A stretch of DNA of 52,648 nucleotides from Heterostelium multicystogenum (lineage: Eukaryota > Evosea > Eumycetozoa > Acytosteliales > Acytosteliaceae): positions 1 to 52,648 of the forward strand of contig RCNN01000119.1 in NCBI GenBank assembly GCA_003667245.1. The letters are read 5' to 3'. This document shows, one piece after another, positions 28,144-37,724 of the stretch (positions are counted from its first letter, which is position 1; every line of letters starts with the position of its first letter). The translations under genes and the position numbers were made by a program. Under the pieces are notes generated by a model. It ran no database searches. It saw nothing but the letters and a program-made list of their open reading frames with translations, and was not told the origin of the DNA.

Positions 28144-30161
28144 TTAAGCCTGTTCCAACGAGGTTTCAACACGGTTGGCCGGGATCTTCTTCTCGGCAAC
28201 CAGGCGAGCGTGTTGCTCGGCTTCGATGCGTTCGATCACGTCGACCGGCACCATGTAGCCTTGGTCATCACGGGCAGCGTGAACGATGAAGTAGCCGATG
28301 GTGCCCACCAGGCTCACGATGGCCAGCCACCAGATGTGCCAGATCATCGCGAAACCGAACACGGTCAACAGCGCGCCCATCACAACGCCGGTAGCGGTGT
28401 TGTTAGGCATGTGGATCGGTTCGTAACGCGCAGGCTTCTGGTACGCAGTACCGTCTTCCTTGGCTTCGGTGAACGGATCGATGCTGTCAGCCTTCGGCAG
28501 TACGGCAAAGTTGTAGAACGGCGGTGGCGACGAAGTCGACCATTCCAGGGTGTGTGCATTCCATGGGTCGCCGGATTCGCACATGTTCTGCTTGCGATCA
28601 CGCACGCTGACATACAGCTGGATCAGCTGGCAGGCGATACCCACAGCGATCATCAGTGCACCCACCATGGCAACGTACAGGTACGGTACCCACTCAGGGG
28701 TTGGTCGTGGCGTTCAGACGACGGGTCATGCCCATGAAGCCCAGAGCGTAGAGCGGCATGAACGCGACGAAGAAGCCCGAGATCCAGAACCAGAATGCAG
28801 CCTTGCCCCAGCCTTCGTGCAGCTTGAAGCCGAACGCTTTCGGGAAGTAGAAGCTGAAACCTGCGATGTAGCCGAATACTGCGCCGCCGATGATCACGTT
28901 ATGGAAGTGAGCAATGACGAACAGGCTGTTGTGCAGCACGAAGTCAGCACCCGGGATGGCCAGCAGTACGCCGGTCATGCCGCCGATCGCGAAGGTCACC
29001 ATGAAGCCCAGGGTCCACAGAACCTGGCTGGTGATACGCAGACGACCGTGATAGATGGTGAATAGCCAGTTAAATAGCTTCACCCCCGTCGGGATGGAAA
29101 TCAGCATCGTCGCCAGTCCGAAGAACGCGTTGACGCTGGCCCCGAACCCATGGTGGAAGAAGTGGTGCAGCCAAACATGAAGCCCAGTACCGAGATCGCG
29201 CCCGAGGCGTAGATCATCGAGTGGTGACCGAACAGGCGCTTGCCCGAGAAGGTCGAGATCACTTCAGAGAAGATACCGAACGCTGGCAGGATCAGGATGT
29301 ACACCTCAGGGTGACCCCATGCCCAGAACAGGTTCACGTACATCATTGGATTGCCACCAAGTTCATTGGTGAAAATGTGGAAATCCAGGTAACGGTCAAG
29401 CGACAGCAACGCCATGGTTGCAGCCAGGATCGGGAACGATGCAACGATCAGTACGTTGGCCCAGGTGCAGGTCCAGGTGAAGATCGGCATGTCATCAGCT
29501 TCATGCCAGGGGCGCGCATTTTCAAGACGGTGGCCAGGAAGTTGACCCCCGTCAGTGTCGTCCGAGTCCTGATAACTGTAGCGCCCAGATGTAGTAATCC
29601 ACACCCACGCCCGGACTGTAGGCCAGGCCCGACAATGGCGGATACGCAACCCAACCGGTCTTGGCGATTCGCCGACGCCCAGGGACAGGTTGATCAGCAC
29701 TACGCCGGATACCAGCAGCCAGAAGCTCAGGGAGTTCAGGAACGGGAACGCAACGTCACGCGCACCGATCTGCAGCGGCAAGGCAAGGTTCATCAGGCCG
29801 GTGAAGAAAGGCATCGCCATGAAGATGATCATGATCACACCGTGGGCGGTGAAGATCTGGTCATAGTGTTCAGGAGGCAGGTAGCCAGGCGAACCCTCGG
29901 TGGCCATGGCCAACTGGGTACGCATCATGATGGCGTCGGCAAAACCACGCAGCAGCATGACCATGGCAACGATGACGTACATGACGCCGATTTTTCTTGT
30001 GGTCGACCGAAGTCAGCCACTCGGTCCACAGGTAGGTCCACTTCTTGAAGTAAGTGATACCTGCAAACAGTGCCAGACCCACCCAGCGCGATCATGGCGA
30101 TGGTCACCATCACGATCGGCTCGTGGAACGGGACCGCATCCCAACTTAATTTACCAAACAT
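28144..30161 (-). CDS. cyoB: Cytochrome o ubiquinol oxidase subunit I, frameshifted
   Basis: Heme-copper catalytic subunit of about 672 residues with hemes b and o3 and CuB. The start is [19 protein letters not shown]. Typical segments are [20 protein letters not shown] (heme-ligand His), [39 protein letters not shown] (CuB His and cross-linked Tyr), [20 protein letters not shown] and [20 protein letters not shown] (heme ligands). The C-terminus reads [17 protein letters not shown]. At least six frame changes occur (near 30080, 30000, 29660, 29540, 29165 and 28700). Such density in an essential-type gene is strong evidence of sequencing error. It lies between cyoA and cyoC. Confidence 0.95.
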
Positions 30162-30164
30162 CGT

Positions 30165-31111
30165 TTACTCCTCTGCCCCAGCAGTTGAATGCGAGCCCGT
30201 GTCAGAACCTTCAACCGCGGCCACTTCTTTCTTCTCGTGCTCGATCGGCTTGCCTGGCTTCATACCTTCGTACTTGTCGACGATTTTCTGAAACAGGTCC
30301 GGCTCGTACGTGGAGTACAGGGCGACTGGGTTGTTCTGGCTTGGTTTGGCAAGGGCGTCGTATTCAGCTTGATCAAGCTGTTTAGGTGCGGCCTTGACTT
30401 CGGCTACCCAGGCGTTGAAATCTTCCTGGCTCGTCGAGATCGCTTTGAATTTCATGCCGGTGAAGCCAGCACCGCTGTAGTTGGCGGAGATGCCTTCCAT
30501 TTCAGCTTTCTCGTTCGCGATCAGGTGCAGACGGGTCTGCATGCCTGCCATCGCGTAGATCTGGCCACCCAGTGCAGGGATGAAGAACGAGTTTCATCAC
30601 GGCGTCGGAGGTGATCCGGAAATTAAGCGGGGTGTTCTCCGGGAACCGGATCTGGTTCACAGTGGCGATACCCAGGTTCCGGGTAGATGAACAGCCACTT
30701 CCAGTCCAGCGCGACCACTTCGATGTTGATCGGCTTGACGTCGGAGTCCAGCGGACGGTACGGGTCCAGCTCATGGGTCGACTTATAGGTGATGTAACCC
30801 AGGGCGATGAATGATGAGGATCGGCACCAGCCACACCGCGATTTCAATCTTGGTGGAGTGCGACCACTTCGGCGCGTAGGTGGCGCTGGTGTTCGACGCG
30901 CGGTATTTCCAGGCGAACGCGAACGTCATGATGATCACGGGCACCACGACCAACAGCATCAGCAGGGTGGCGGTGATGATCAGGTTGCGTTGATCCAGAC
31001 CGACCTGACCTTTAGGGTCGAGCAAGGTCCACTTGCAGCCTCCCAGCATTAAACATCATGCCAAGCAGCGGCAAAAAGCCTAGTAATCGGGGGGTACCTG
31101 TTTTTACTCAT
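30165..31111 (-). CDS. cyoA: Cytochrome o ubiquinol oxidase subunit II (lipoprotein), frameshifted
   Basis: Subunit II of the quinol oxidase, about 315 residues. The ATG at 31111 has GAGG upstream. Rejoined over a shift near 31050 it gives a lipoprotein signal with a GGC lipobox before [12 protein letters not shown]. Two membrane helices follow, one in [20 protein letters not shown]. The periplasmic cupredoxin fold includes [26 protein letters not shown] and [17 protein letters not shown]; no CuA ligand set is seen, as expected for a quinol oxidase. The COX-ARM part is [13 protein letters not shown]. Frame changes lie near 31050, 30815, 30680 and 30595. First gene of the operon, with a long upstream region. 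Confidence 0.94.
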
Positions 31112-31908
31112 CTCACGACCTCTAAAGCAGCTTGCGCAATGCAGTTGGGTTTTGATCGCCAACACTTCACCCTGCCAAGGGTTGGCATTTCTCTTCGATT
31201 GAATAAGGGCTGCCCGTCGCACCTTGCGCGAATCGACACGTCCCGGGCTAGCGGTGAGTTCTTATTCGAATTCGTTGGTCAAAGGCCTTGTTACAGACCA
31301 ATTCCATTTGGTGCGGATAGTTGAAAGGCTGCCGGCACCTGGGGTCGCATGAAACGTTACATCCGCTTCTCGACCGCCCTAGTTTGCTCAGGGTGAGCAG
31401 CACCGGACATTCAGTGCGGGCGATTGTAGTTAGCTAGCGATGTATAAACCATGTCTTATCCAGAAATAATTTTTATCGTTTCCAGCAATAATCCTTCACC
31501 ATTATTGCAAAGGTCCGCGATCGTATCGCGTTTGATTCTCGACAAAAACCACAAAAAATGCCGTGTTATTGGGCAATCTGCCACATCCCTTACAGCCTGT
31601 AAGGGCATCGAAAACGGATCCAAGTCCCCTAAAAAACAAGGCATTCGGACATCGGGCAATGTCGCCGACCGCACGCCACTCGCGGCGTCGGCCAGACGAC
31701 GAACTGACAGCCATAAAACGCCGCTTCATGCAAATTTATGGCGCGTTTACGAGCGTCAGAAACGTCCTGCGACAGCTTCCGTGTGACAACATGTCGCACG
31801 CTGCGCACACCCAAACTTGCCCCGCGTCACGGCCTCTTCACAAATGCCTACAAACAAAAACGCCCCAGCCTTCTTTAGAGGAAGGCCGGGGCGTTGAGTT
31901 GTAACCGC
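31112..31908. other. Long cyo upstream region without a supported gene
   Basis: About 800 bases between the cyoA start and the dsbB stop, both on the minus strand. Several short open frames on either strand lack ribosome sites and family features. The cyo promoter must lie here. Apart from the terminator at 31856-31893 I see no clear structured RNA or strong regulator box; a small RNA cannot be excluded. Confidence 0.55.
31856..31893 (-). terminator. Rho-independent terminator after dsbB
   Basis: CGCCCC-A-GCCTTC pairs with GAAGGC-C-GGGGCG around a 7-base loop, followed on the minus strand by a T-run (TTTTTGTTTG). It lies 16 bases after the dsbB stop. Confidence 0.88.
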
Positions 31909-32416
31909 TTAGGCTTTGCCCTGGCGATTACGGTAAATGCCCAGTGGCACCAGGATCACCGTCAGCACAAAAGGCCACCAGCGCCCACTGGGCCAGGGAC
32001 AGGCCGAGCACGGGCGGGTACGGCGTCTCGCAGAAGCCGTCGACCTGGAACCCCAGGGGAAATACCGAGGCCAGCGGCAAGCCATCGACAATCGGTTGCA
32101 GCACGTCGATGCCGCAGCTGACCTTCGGAAAGAACTGGATGTACACGTGATAGCCGGCAGCGGCGACGCCCCCCAGGGCGCTGAGGGTCACCAGTGCTTC
32201 AAACACCGTGACACTGCGGGTGGTGCGCATGGCGGCACCGATGAAGGCGAAGATCGCGATCAGCAGCAAGGCATAACGTTGCAGGATGCACAGCGGGCAA
32301 GGGGCCTCGCCCAGCACCACCTGCATGTACAGCGCCCCGCCGATCAGCGCCAGGCAGATGATGCCCAGCAGTACCAGAAAGCGTCGCTCCCTGCCCAAAC
32401 GCAATTCGTCGATCAT
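31909..32416 (-). CDS. dsbB: Disulfide bond formation protein B, frameshifted at the end
   Basis: Inner-membrane quinone reductase that reoxidises DsbA. Four helices are visible, with the first cysteine pair in [16 protein letters not shown] (CPLC, about residue 40) and the second in [15 protein letters not shown] and [34 protein letters not shown] is helix one. A one-base shift near 31965 breaks the last helix; the other frame ends [18 protein letters not shown] at 31909. Length of about 169 residues is normal. It may feed electrons to the quinol oxidase encoded downstream, but the intervening terminator argues against one transcript. Confidence 0.92.
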
Positions 32417-32556
32417 CCCCGTTTCCCTTTAGCCAATGATGGTTGTGCCAATGGCCGCAAGTTTACACGCGGACGGTGAAAGTTGAGCAGTTGGCGTGTG
32501 GAGGTTTAAACAGGAGGCATTAACAGGAGATTAATCAGGGAAAATGGAGATCAAAA

Positions 32557-32660
32557 TGTGGGAGCGGGCTTGCTCGCGAAAGCGGAGTGTCAGTCACTGA
32601 ATGTGTGCCTGATACACCGCCTTCGCGAGCAAGTCGAATCGTCGCACCGCCGCTCCCACA
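32557..32660. repeat. REP pair with an insertion in the right arm
   Basis: The left arm TGTGGGAGCGGGCTTGCTCG and the spacer GTGTCAGTCA are as in the other copies. The right arm GCGAGCAAG is interrupted by about 16 foreign bases (TCGAATCGTCGCACCG) before CCGCTCCCACA. It lies between hmp and dsbB on the 3' side of hmp. Total length is 104 bases against 89 for intact copies. Confidence 0.85.
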
Positions 32661-32676
32661 TTTTTGACCGAGTAAG

Positions 32677-33858
32677 TTATTCCAGGGCCGACGCCGGCCC
32701 AAAGAACTCATACCGGCTCTGCGCTTCCGGCACACCCAGGGCCTTCAAGTGACGCTTGATCGCCGCCATGAAGCCTTTAGGCCCCAGGAAGTACGCATCC
32801 ACATCGCGCTCCTGCGGCAGCCACGCCGCCAGTTGCTCCTGGCTCAGCATCCCGACCTTGTCCGCCGCCGGGCTCACGCCATCATCCTCGGCGTAGCAAT
32901 AGAAGCGCTTGAGCTGTGGATGCTGCGCCGCCAGGCCGTCCACCCATTCGCGGAACGCATGCACGCCGCCATTACGCGCGCAGTGGATAAAGTGAACCGG
33001 ACGCTCGGTGGCCAGCGCCGCTTCGAGCATCGGCAATGTTGGCGTGATGCCCACGCCGCCGCTGATCAGCACCAATGGCTTGTCGCTGGCCGCCAGGGTG
33101 AATTCCCCCGAAGGCGGGAACAGATCGATGGTCGCACCCACATGGAACTGGTCATGCAGGTAGTTCGACACCCGCCCACCGGCTTCGCGCTTGACGCTGA
33201 TGCGGTACTGGCCCGAATCGCCACGCGCCGACAGGGAATAGTTGCGGCGCACTTCCTCGCCCTCCAGCACCAGCTTCATGCCGATGTACTGCCCAGGCTC
33301 GGCGGCCAGGATCGGGCCGTTATCCACAGGCGCGAAGTAAAACGAGATAATTTCCGCGCTCTCCTCCACACGCTTGACCAAGGTGAACGGCCGCGCGCCA
33401 CGCCAGCCGCCCGGTGCTTGTTCCTTCTCTTTATAGATAGCCGCCTCGGCACCGATCAGGATGTCGGCCAATTGGCCATAGGCGGCGCCCCAGGCACTCA
33501 TCACTTCAGGGGTGGCGATTTCGCTGCCCAGCACTTCGGAAATTGCCCGCAGCAGGCAGGTACCGACAATCGGGTAATGCTCCGGCAGGATCTGCAGGGC
33601 CACGTGCTTGTTGATGATCTTTGCCACCAGATCGCCCAACTGGTCGAGTTGGTCGATATGCCGGGCGTACATCAGCACGCCGTTGGCCAAGGCCCGGGGC
33701 TGGTCGCCGCTGGCCTGGTGGGCCTGGTTGAAGAGCGGACGTACTTCTGGGTATTCGGACAGCATCATCCGGTAGAAATGGGTGATAAGGGCTTCGCCGC
33801 CACTTTCCAGCAGGGGCACGGTGGATTTGACGATGGCACGGTCTTGGGCACTAAGCAT
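32677..33858 (-). CDS. hmp: Flavohemoprotein, nitric oxide dioxygenase
   Basis: Intact 393-residue flavohemoglobin that converts NO to nitrate with O2 and NAD(P)H in the cytosol. The globin domain (about 1-138) has YRMMLSEYPEVRPLFNQAHQ and the proximal His in NKHVALQILPEHYPIVG. The FAD domain has the motif RRNYSLSARGDSGQYRISVK, then GGRVSNYLHDQ. The NAD domain has LISGGVGITPTLPMLEAAL, VHFIHCARN and YFLGPKGFM. The ATG at 33858 has CAGGAG 7 bases upstream. It diverges from norR, with three NorR-type palindromes and a weak sigma-54-like element in the spacer, so it is almost certainly NO-induced. Confidence 0.97.
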   Translation of the reverse strand: MLSAQDRAIVKSTVPLLESGGEALITHFYRMMLSEYPEVRPLFNQAHQASGDQPRALANGVLMYARHIDQLDQLGDLVAKIINKHVALQILPEHYPIVGTCLLRAISEVLGSEIATPEVMSAWGAAYGQLADILIGAEAAIYKEKEQAPGGWRGARPFTLVKRVEESAEIISFYFAPVDNGPILAAEPGQYIGMKLVLEGEEVRRNYSLSARGDSGQYRISVKREAGGRVSNYLHDQFHVGATIDLFPPSGEFTLAASDKPLVLISGGVGITPTLPMLEAALATERPVHFIHCARNGGVHAFREWVDGLAAQHPQLKRFYCYAEDDGVSPAADKVGMLSQEQLAAWLPQERDVDAYFLGPKGFMAAIKRHLKALGVPEAQSRYEFFGPASALE

Positions 33859-33897
33859 GGCAGACTCCTGAGTCTTCTTACTGAATACCCTTTACTA

Positions 33898-33914
33898 CTC
33901 AGTATTCATGCCAA
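33898..33914 (-). promoter_or_regulatory. Weak sigma-54-like promoter for hmp
   Basis: On the minus strand TTGGCATGAATACTGAG keeps the TGGCA of the -24 box but only part of the -12 TTGC. Its place between the NorR sites and the hmp start is right for a NorR-activated promoter. The match is imperfect. Confidence 0.35.
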
Positions 33915-33953
33915 CTAATAAATCCTTATAAATCAAATGTTTAATATTAATGT

Positions 33954-34011
33954 AGTCAGTATGACTTCCTACGTTATATAGTCACTATGACTACAAGGAG
34001 TCATTATGACT
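33954..34011. promoter_or_regulatory. Three NorR-type palindromes
   Basis: Three copies of the 13-mer AGTCAnTATGACT or close: AGTCAGTATGACT at 33954-33966, AGTCACTATGACT at 33980-33992 and AGTCATTATGACT at 33999-34011. Each fits the GT-N7-AC core of NorR sites. E. coli norVW also uses three. Site spacing is 26 and 19 bases. The third covers the norR ribosome site and its ATG at 34006, which suggests repression of norR by its own product. Confidence 0.82.
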
Positions 34012-34662
34012 GCGAAGCCGCTGCTCACCACCCTGCTGCCCCTGGTCGCCGACCTGTCCCGCGAGTTGCCCGAAGGCGAGCGTTACCGGCGCCTGCTCCA
34101 GGCCATGCGCGCCCTGCTGCCCTGCGACGCGGCCGCCCTGCTGCGCCTCGACGGCGAATGGCTGGTGCCGCTGGCGGTGGATGGCTTGAGTACCGACACC
34201 CTCGGCCGGCGCTTCAAGGTCAGCGAACATCCGCGTTTCGCCGTGCTGCTCAGCAGCCCCGGCCCTACCCGCTTTGACAGCGACAGCGAACTGCCCGACC
34301 CCTATGACGGCCTGGTGGATGGCCTGCACGGGCACCTTGAAGTCCACGACTGCATGGGCTGCCCGCTGTTTGTCGACGACCGGCCCTGGGGCCTGCTGAC
34401 CCTCGACGCCCTGGATACCGAGCGCTTCGAACGGGTGGAACTGGACGCCCTGCAAGCCTTCGCCAGCCTCGCCGCCGCCACCGTCAATGTCGCTGAACGC
34501 ATTGAACGCCTGGCCCTGCGTGCCGAAGACGAACACCAGCGCGCCGAAATCTACCGCCAGGCCAGCGGCCAGCAGCACAAGGAAATGATCGGCCAGAGCA
34601 AGAGCCACAAACGCCTGGTGGAAGAAATCAACCTGGTGGGTGGCAGTGACCTGACGGTATTG

Positions 34663-34700
<38 letters not shown>

Positions 34701-35593
34701 CCAGGCGATCCATGCTGCATCAAACCGCGCCGAGAAACCGCTGATCAGCCTCAACTGCGCCGCCCTGCCGGAAACCCTGGTGGAAAGCGAACTGTTCGGC
34801 CACGTGCGCGGGGCGTTTACCGGCGCGCTCAACGAACGCCGGGGGCAAGTTCGAGCTGGCGAATGGCGGCACGCTGTTTCTTGATGAAGTGGGCGAGTTG
34901 TCCCTCACCGTGCAGGCCAAGCTGCTGCGGGTGCTGCAAAGTGGCCAGTTGCAGCGCCTGGGGTCTGACAAGGAGCACCAGGTGGATGTGCGCCTGATCG
35001 CTGCCACTAACCGGGATCTGGCCGAAGAAGTACGCAGCGGCCGCTATCGTGCCGACTTCTATCACCGTTTAAGCGTGTATCCCCTGCAAGTGCCGGCCCT
35101 GCGTGAGCGCGGTCGCGATGTGCTGTTGCTGGCGGGCTTTTTCCTTGAACAGAACCGCTCACGCATGGGCCTGGGCAGCCTGCGCCTGACCAGCGATGCC
35201 CAGGCGGCACTGCTGGCTTATACCTGGCCGGGGAATGTGCGCGAACTGGAACACTTGATCGGCCGCAGCGCCTTGAAAGCCCTGGGTAACTGCCGGGAGC
35301 GCCCGAAGATTCTCAGCCTCAGCGCGGCGGATCTGGACTTGCCGAACGCTACCGCGCCACCGCTCGAAGCGCAGCCCGACCCCGTGCCGGACGTCACCGG
35401 CGACCTGCGCCTGGCCACCGAGAACTACCAGCGCCAGGTCATCAGCGCCTGCCTCGAACGCCACCAGCACAACTGGGCCAGTGCCGCCCGTGAGCTGGGC
35501 CTGGACCGGGCCAACCTGGGACGAATGGCCAAGCGCCTGGGCCTGGACCGGGCCAACCTGGGACGAATGGCCAAGCGCCTGGGCCTGAAGTAA
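34006..35593 (+). CDS. norR: NO-responsive sigma-54 activator NorR, frameshifted
   Basis: Enhancer-binding protein of about 529 residues. The N-terminal GAF domain (about 1-170) senses NO through a non-heme iron. The AAA+ domain has Walker A GETGVGKELVAQAI, the sigma-54-contact loop GAFTGA in FGHVRGAFTGALNERRG, Walker B GGTLFLDEVGELSL and the arginine region FYHRLSVYPLQVPALRER. A one-base shift at about 34845 (GGGGGC) breaks the written frame. The C-terminal Fis-type HTH (NWASAARELGLDRANLGRMA) is partly duplicated by a 42-base tandem repeat. The ATG lies inside the third palindrome. It diverges from hmp, its likely target. Confidence 0.94.
35495..35578 (+). repeat. 42-base perfect tandem duplication in the norR HTH
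   Basis: Two identical 42-base units (35495-35536 and 35537-35578), each coding LGLDRANLGRMAKR, keep the frame and add 14 residues to the NorR recognition-helix end. Normal NorR would read once and end LGLK. It could be a real slippage event or an assembly error. Confidence 0.9.
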
Positions 35594-35625
35594 TGAACGG
35601 TGATTCTCAGGTAAAGGAGATCAAA

Positions 35626-35649
35626 TGTGGGAGCTGTCGAGCCCCCACA
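35626..35649. terminator. Short hairpin between convergent norR and EamA genes
   Basis: TGTGGG and CCCACA pair around AGCTGTCGAGCC. It resembles a degenerate half of the local REP arm (GTGGGAGC). It stands 33 bases after the norR stop and touches the stop of the exporter gene, so it may end both transcripts. Confidence 0.5.
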
Positions 35650-36564
35650 CTAAACCTGCTTCGCCTTGTAGATTGGATTGATCGGCGCGCCAACCTTGGG
35701 CTTGCGAAACACCAACACATTCCCCAGCATCACCAGCACCAACCCCGCCAACGCCGGCGCCGTCCACTGATAGCCCTCGGCAAACGCCGAGACGTTTCAA
35801 CGCCACCACCGGGAACAGCACGGTGCAATACGCCGCCCGCTCCGGCCCCATGCGCCCGACCAGGGTCAGGTAGGCGGTAAAGCCAATCACCGAACCCGGG
35901 ATCACCAGGTACAGCAGCGAACCGATGTACCGGCTGTTCCATTCCATGTCGAACGGAATGCCCTGCACGCGCAGTACATCGCCAGCATCGACGCACCATA
36001 GGCCATGCCCCAGGCATTGGTGGTCAGTGGCTTGAGGCCGGCCTTCTGCTGCAGGCTCGACAGCATATTGCCCGCCGAGAAACACCATGGTGCCGAGCAA
36101 TGCCAAAACCCAGGCCGAGCAAGGTTTGCGGGCTGGCGGTGTGCCCCACCAGTTCCGGCCAGAACAACAGCCCCAGGCCGAGCAAGCCAAGGCCGCCGCC
36201 CATCAACACATTGCGTGCGACCTTCTGCCCGAAGAACACCCGGGCGTTCAGCGCGTTCCACAATGTGGCCGTCGAGAACACCACCGCCACCAGGCCGCTG
36301 GGAATCCACTGGCTGGCGGTCAGGAAGCACATGAAGTTTGACGCAAAACAGGCACAGGCCCTGGGCCAGGCAGATCAGATGCCCGCGCCGGTTCATCACC
36401 TGCAGCTTGCGGCTGAGCAGCAGCATCACGAACAGCACCAGCGCCGCGAGGCCAAAGCGATAGACGATGGACACCGGAATCGCCACCACGCCCAGTTGCC
36501 ACTTGAGGGCAATCCAGGTGGTGCCCCAGATCAATACGGTGAGTAAATACAGGAAAAGGTTCAT
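35650..36564 (-). CDS. EamA/DMT-family transporter, frameshifted
   Basis: Inner-membrane exporter of the drug/metabolite transporter superfamily, about 304 residues and ten helices. The start is MNLFLYLLTVLIWGTTWIAL, a family hallmark, then VSIVYRFGLAALVLFVMLLL. The second half has SGLVAVVFSTATLWNALNAR, LMGGGLGLLGLGLLFWPEL, and GSLLYLVIPGSVIGFTAYLT followed by LVGRMGPERAAYCTVLFPVV. The rejoined end is GAPINPIYKAKQV at 35650. Frame changes lie near 36350, 36090, 35985 and 35795. It diverges from an AraC-family gene that may control it. Amino acid or metabolite export is possible; the substrate is unknown. Confidence 0.87.
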
Positions 36565-36701
36565 GGCGGGCTCCGAGGGTTGAGCCACAGTTCGCCCCTG
36601 CGGCACCAGGTCTCTTGCACATTTCTTGCGCTTTTGTCGGCTGCCGGGATCACAGCCGCCGCCGCGGGGAGTAGGATGCAAGCCGTCAGAGAGTACGAAT
36701 A

Positions 36702-37587
36702 ATGCCGCCACTGGAAACCCTGCAAGTCTTTCAATCCCTCAACCGTTCGCCCAACGCTCGCTCGAGCTGTGCGCCGAGCTCGGTGACGGCTTGTCTGCAG
36801 CCTTGTGGAGCAACCATCACGACGCCCAGGATTACGAAGCCCCCGAGCACCACACCTTGTCCTGCTACATCGGCGGCGCGGCACCGGCACCTTTCGCCGC
36901 GACCAGCCCGGCACCAAGGGAGGCCCGGACAAGCTGTGCATCCTGCCGGCCGAGCATCAGTCGGCCTGGGTGATCAACGGCGAAATCCGCCTGGCCCACG
37001 TGTATTTCAGCCCCGAGCAATTCGCCCTGGGCTGCGTCACCTTGCTGGACCGCGAACCCCGCGAGTTGCAACTGCGCGAGAGCACCTTCCTCGACGATGC
37101 GCGGCAGGCCCGGCGTTTTCACCAGTTGATCAGCCTGAACTGGAAAGAGCCCGGCGAACGCCTGCTGACCAGCAGCCTGGCCCATGAAATGCTCAGCCAT
37201 ACCTTGCTCAGCCAGGTGGGGATGCGCGAGGGTTTGCGTTTTGAAAGGCGGGCTGGCCGCCCACCAGCGCCGGCACTGGTGGAAGCACATCGACCAGCAA
37301 CTGGCGGAGCCGATCAAGCCTGGGGCAGTGGCAGGCTTGTGGGCGTTGTCGGAGTAAGTACCACTTTGCGCGGATGTTTCGCGAGAGTTTTGGACTGCCG
37401 CCCCATCAAATATCTGCTGGCGCGGCCGCCTGGCCCGCGCCCGGGAGTTGTTGCGGGGTGGGGTCGTTGCCGCTGGGCGAGATTGCCCTGGCGTGCGGAT
37501 TTTTCCAGCGCGAGCCACTTTACCAACCGGTTCCGCCAGGCGATGGGCGCCACCCCTGGTGAATACCGGCAGGCGTTCCTGCCTTGA
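36702..37587 (+). CDS. AraC-family transcriptional regulator, frameshifted
   Basis: Regulator of about 295 residues. The N-terminal sensing half contains LCILPAEHQSAWVINGEIRL, AHVYFSPEQFALGCVTLLDR and FLDDARQARRFHQLISLNW. The C-terminal AraC domain, after rejoining, has YHFARMFRESFGLPPHQYLL and the second HTH FSSASHFTNRFRQAMGATPG, ending EYRQAFLP; this second motif is the AraC signature. Frame changes lie near 36750, 36885, 37245, 37345, 37410 and 37490. The ATG at 36702 gives MPPLETLQVFQSLN. It is divergently placed to the EamA transporter, the usual arrangement for a local activator. Confidence 0.83.
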
Positions 37588-37618
37588 AAATGCAATCTGC
37601 CTGACGGCACAGGTCCAA

Positions 37619-37707
37619 TGTGGGAGCGGGCTTGCTCGCGAAAGCGGTGTGACAGTCAACACATGTACTGACTGAACCAGCGCATTCGCGAGCAAGCCCG
37701 CTCCCAC
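37619..37707. repeat. REP pair
   Basis: The arms TGTGGGAGCGGGCTTGCTCG and GCGAGCAAGCCCGCTCCCAC flank a spacer with ACAGTCAACACATGTACTGA. It lies between the convergent AraC gene and dacB. Confidence 0.92.
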
Positions 37708-37724
37708 CTTTTGATCTTCGGTGC

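Noticed and set aside
31451..31786. 111-residue open frame upstream of cyoA
   Set aside because: No ribosome site or family features; composition resembles random sequence.
32749..33918. 389-residue open frame on the plus strand
   Set aside because: Exact antisense of hmp, an intact and unmistakable gene.
8178..37707. REP arrays as CRISPR
   Set aside because: Copies are far apart, inverted and have no unique regular spacers or cas genes.
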